Origin: Symsagittifera roscoffensis
Lineage: Eukaryota > Xenacoelomorpha > Acoela > Convolutidae
DNA: 64,000 nucleotides
Direction: 5' to 3'
Assembly (NCBI RefSeq): GCF_963678635.1
Contig: NC_087062.1
Coordinates: forward strand, 73,563,345-73,627,344
Within the stretch, counting starts at the first letter, position 1, and every line of letters starts with the position of its first letter. The notes beneath the pieces are model-generated. The model ran no database searches. It saw only the letters and a program-made list of their open reading frames with translations, and had not been told where the DNA came from. Below are positions 63,034 through 64,000 of the stretch, piece after piece. The position numbers were made by a program, and so were the translations under genes.

Positions 63034-64000
63034 CTTGCATTACGAATTTCTTAGTAATTTATCGTAGCGTTCCAAAAAATCATTTTGCAAATAACAAGGG
63101 CTCGTACGCAAAAAATATAGGAGTTTTTGCATGCTAAAGCAATTTTTCAGGAGGTAAAAACCATAATGGGCGTCTAGTTTGTCAATGACATCTGAGATTT
63201 TTTCAAGCTCCCTAATTTTGTTCGTCGAGCATTTCTATTTGGCAAAGTTCGCCGATTGGAGATCCTAAAATGAGGAGTTCTTTTTTTGTTTTTATTTTTA
63301 TTTTGGGGCATATTTTTCGAAATGGTGTTAAAATTGAATTATACTGTGTACTAGTAGTCGGTCCCAGAAAACAAAGTTCACACTTCTCAGTGTATAGCTC
63401 AGGCCGTAAATTTGTTCCAATTTCAGAATGTTTTTAAGGTCCCAGAGTACTACACTCATTTAAGGCGATATTAGATGTATTAAAAATAGGTAAATTACAA
63501 AAGGGGCCATTCCGTTTAGTAACGGTCAGTGCACAAGCTGGACAGGGCCATACAAGCGTTATTAAAATGCATATTTGTCAGCAAACTGTTGCATTGTATC
63601 AATGAAGTCAAATATCAGCAATAAATTCATCGTTGTAACATTAATTTATCTTAGCCGCCCTTCCTCTACAATAGCGCTTTTAGAGTTGACGATAAATTGA
63701 TTATTGCGCAGCAATCTGCACCTGTAACATTCGCTCGAAGTACACACCGACGGAAACCAAAGCTAGGTCCTAAAACGACCCGCTAGCGTCTGAACACAGC
63801 TTCACATGCCTTTAGCCGTCTCTACTCAAACCAGTTCAATGTGGGTTCAAATAACATCAAGTCGATAAATTCGTTACTATTTAAGGCTATCGGCCAGATC
63901 GCAAAAAATAACTTAGTTAAATAGTGAGCTCACAGCTGGAATTCAGTATACCCAGACCACGAGGTCACTCCAAAAAACAGGGCTGTAACGATGACAATCT
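63034..64000. other. Gene-free right edge
   Basis: No coding sequence, tRNA or clear repeat recognised. Composition is AT-rich like the intergenic DNA on the left. Confidence 0.4.

Overview
This is eukaryotic, almost certainly animal, chromosomal DNA. It has a spliced gene with long introns, tRNA-derived SINE-like repeats, a satellite array, a LINE and a very large LTR retrotransposon. AT content is high outside the retrotransposon. I cannot name the species.

1-13 kb: AT-rich repeats. Two blocks of a tandem array (1-1822 and 5261-7590) alternate with two copies of a 3.4 kb segment (1823-5260 and 7591-10930). Part of that segment is repeated a third time, up to about 12085. Each full copy carries a 408 bp foldback element and a tRNA-like pair.

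13-37.3 kb: one host gene on the minus strand, rebuilt here from five coding exons whose splice sites and phases all agree: 37253-36859, 36179-36089, 29991-29872, 18081 (or 18093)-17930 and 13434-13299. It encodes a coiled-coil protein of about 297-301 residues with a repeated motif A-x-F-x-x-W-x-x-x-K. This resembles animal cilium or microtubule coiled-coil proteins of the CCDC34/CCDC181/MAP9 kind. Its introns hold a satellite of about 50 monomers of 224 bp (18.5-29.6 kb), tRNA-derived repeats and a tandem duplication that copied part of exon 1.

37.6-63.0 kb: a nested insertion. A 5'-truncated LINE on the minus strand (63033-62354, resuming at 37941-37570) is split by a 24.4 kb Ty3/gypsy-type LTR element on the plus strand (37942-62353). 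Joining the two LINE halves restores a contiguous target, which fixes the element's ends. The element has 0.88 kb LTRs about 3% different by eye. A 3 kb leader full of ACCCTCCG octamers follows, then a Ser/Glu-rich pre-gag frame, gag, protease, RT-RNase H and integrase. After the integrase there is a macro-like (ADP-ribose-processing fold) domain, and then about 9 kb of extra genes: an SGNH/GDSL esterase-like protein, a second SGNH-like domain fused to a large unrecognised protein, an acidic unrecognised protein and a further broken unrecognised frame. Several stops and frameshifts show this copy is probably defective.

The most interesting object is this giant element with macro and SGNH domains and unrecognised 3' genes. 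The intronic satellite and the repeat-laden host gene come next.
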